Below, in pieces: positions 62,770 through 64,000 of a DNA stretch of 64,000 nt (position 1 is the first letter of the stretch; each line of letters begins with the position of its first letter). The notes beneath the pieces are model-generated. The model saw only the letters and a list, made by a program, of their open reading frames with translations. It was not told the DNA's origin and ran no database searches. The position numbers and the translations under genes were made by a program. Source of the stretch: Faucicola osloensis_B (GTDB lineage: Bacteria; Pseudomonadota; Gammaproteobacteria; Pseudomonadales; Moraxellaceae); the NCBI GenBank assembly GCA_964211495.1, contig CAXORL010000001.1, positions 310,001-374,000 on the forward strand. The letters are read 5' to 3'.

Positions 62770-63726
62770 ATGCTAACTGCCTTTCTCTTTGCGCTAAAAA
62801 TTACCTTGCCCAATATCTTGCTGATGTTATTGGGGGTGATGATGCAAAAAAAACAAACCATCAACCAGTCGTTTGTTGAAATCGCCTCTGATATGGTTTT
62901 TAATTATTGTCTGCCATGTTTACTGTTTTTTAATATTTTAAAAAGTGACATTCATTTTGCGGAGCAGGTGGATTTGATTAAATCGGGATTTATGGTCACT
63001 TTTGGGCTGTTTTTTCTCGGTGAGCTATTTGCCTATTTTTTTGTCAAAGATAGCCGCGATAAAGGTGTGTTTGTGCAAGGTGTCTTTCGCAGTAACATGG
63101 CGATTATGGGGCTGGCGACTGTGACCAACGCCTATGGTAGCCAAGGCGTCAGTATCGGTGCGGTTTATATGGGGCTTTTAACCATTGTGTATAATGTGTT
63201 ATCTGTGATTAGCCTAAGCAGAAATGACAACAGCAGCCAAGGCGTGGTTAAAAAAGCCATCACCATGACCAAAAAAATCGGGCAAAATCCGTTAATTATT
63301 GCGTTGGTATCGGTGTTTGCTTATAAGTTATTGCAGCTGCCGATGCCGCCTGAGTTTATCATCAAAACAGGCGAGTTATTGGCAGCGGTAGCATTACCGT
63401 TGGCTTTGATTTGTGCAGGCGCGACACTCGATATCAAGTCGATGCTCAATATGACAGGCGTGTCTATGCAAGCTAGCATCGGTCGAATTATTGTAGCGCC
63501 TATCACCGCGGTCGTGGTGGGTGTATTGATGCAGTTATCACCGATACAAATGGGCGTGATGTTTATTATGGTAACATCGCCTGTTGCTGCTGCCAGTTAT
63601 GTGATGGCTCGCAGCATGGGCGGCAATGAAATATTAGCGGCCAATATTTTAGGATTTACCACCGTGTTTTCTATGTTTAGTCTAGCTATCGGCATGGCAT
63701 TGTTACGCCATTTTGGCCTCGCTTAG
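62770..63726 (+). CDS. AEC family transporter
   Basis: This 318-aa carrier has about ten helices and the auxin efflux carrier fold. Features include FNYCLPCLLFFNIL near the N-terminus, NMAIMGLATVTNAYG, and LPLALICAGATLD (the conserved Leu/Ala/Gly turn). Bacterial members carry malate, malonate or similar acids, but the substrate is unknown here. The ATG at 62770 starts the first helix; an earlier frame start runs through the mnmG terminator. Confidence 0.85.
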   Translation: MLTAFLFALKITLPNILLMLLGVMMQKKQTINQSFVEIASDMVFNYCLPCLLFFNILKSDIHFAEQVDLIKSGFMVTFGLFFLGELFAYFFVKDSRDKGVFVQGVFRSNMAIMGLATVTNAYGSQGVSIGAVYMGLLTIVYNVLSVISLSRNDNSSQGVVKKAITMTKKIGQNPLIIALVSVFAYKLLQLPMPPEFIIKTGELLAAVALPLALICAGATLDIKSMLNMTGVSMQASIGRIIVAPITAVVVGVLMQLSPIQMGVMFIMVTSPVAAASYVMARSMGGNEILAANILGFTTVFSMFSLAIGMALLRHFGLA

Positions 63727-63748
63727 CACAAAATTGGCTAGGCGTAGA

Positions 63749-64000
63749 TTATTCAAAATAGTGTAGCCATTTTAGCGCAACCTCATCAACGTTATCGATA
63801 ATCTCAGACTTCGGCAGCCATTCACGGCTAGCGGTAACCCGAATCGCATTGGTTTGATTGATATCATATTGACTACCAATACTGAGTTTGGGCTGCCAAT
63901 AGCTTTCATTATTACTATCGCCACTTAACCAAAACGGCAGTGTTAATTCCGATATCGCACGCCAATTTGGACGCAATTCTGCATTGCACCCGACATTGAC
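63749..64000 (-). CDS. C-terminal part of an unidentified protein (right edge)
   Basis: The last 83 codons of a minus-strand gene that continues past base 64000. The visible part alternates polar and hydrophobic residues in strand-like runs (LTLPFWLSG, PKLSIGSQYD, AIRVTASREW) and ends KWLHYFE, so it looks like the end of an outer-membrane beta-barrel. It resembles the barrel tail of the Acinetobacter-type DUF4105 proteins, but that is weak. Its stop codon lies 22 bases after the AEC gene stop (convergent). Confidence 0.6.
   Translation of the reverse strand, partial: VNVGCNAELRPNWRAISELTLPFWLSGDSNNESYWQPKLSIGSQYDINQTNAIRVTASREWLPKSEIIDNVDEVALKWLHYFE

Overview
The window reads as a chromosomal segment of a gammaproteobacterium of the family Moraxellaceae (Moraxella/Faucicola or Psychrobacter-like). 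This rests on gene content and protein style: very long TamA/TamB with Gln/Asn/Ser/Thr- or Asp-rich extensions, a lone Hpt protein, a TrmB-like methylase, a CcoS/TauE-SafE pair, moderate to low GC and AT-rich spacers. It is inference; no rRNA is present to settle it. The DNA is mostly core genome: no insertion sequence, integrase, prophage or CRISPR array was seen.

Layout. 1-8.5 kb: 3' part of an S41 protease, then on the minus strand cysE, an acyltransferase, trmJ, an Hpt protein and dnaE, then tRNA-Arg(CCT). 8.5-12.8 kb: phasin-like gene, pdxA, a NlpD-like lipoprotein and an LplT-like MFS carrier. 12.9-21.1 kb: tamA-tamB. 21.2-26.8 kb: a FabR-like TetR regulator, dgt, a small membrane protein, rsmD and mrdA. 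27.3-33.2 kb: a DUF445 protein and ccmF-ccmG-ccmH-ccmI. 33.4-41.4 kb: adk, rpsT, an NAD(P)-binding protein, rraA, a periplasmic amino-acid racemase and mfd. 41.5-44.8 kb is the least ordinary stretch: an acidic orphan protein, a candidate Ibs-like type I toxin with an antisense promoter, a CC-rich small protein, a 27-codon gene behind a PhoB-like box, a His/Met-rich TauE/SafE protein, ccoS, and a rhodanese lacking its cysteine. 44.8-57.9 kb: a YdcF-like protein, murB, hslR, a lipase-like hydrolase, lipA, acnB, dinB, a yybP-ykoY riboswitch with terC, yqhA, argD, yacG and a trmB-like gene. 57.9-64 kb: an RDD protein, a DUF3025 protein, a small orphan, mnmG, an AEC carrier and a partial gene at the right edge.

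Several genes act together. tamA/tamB form the translocation and assembly module of the envelope. ccmF-I carry out heme attachment to apocytochromes c, and ccoS with the TauE/SafE protein belongs to cbb3 oxidase maturation, so respiratory-chain assembly is a theme. murB, mrdA, the NlpD-like protein, the YdcF-like protein and the racemase touch cell-wall metabolism. trmJ, rsmD, mnmG and the TrmB-like protein modify RNA.

The observation most worth testing lies at 42.0-42.3 kb. A 21-codon hydrophobic ORF with an excellent Shine-Dalgarno site sits in a hairpin-rich transcript unit, and a near-consensus promoter on the opposite strand would make an RNA complementary to all of it. A second recurrent feature is a set of degenerate 10-16 bp tandem duplications at gene boundaries across the window, in places covering start or stop codons. 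All boundaries and functions come from reading the sequence; no database search was possible.
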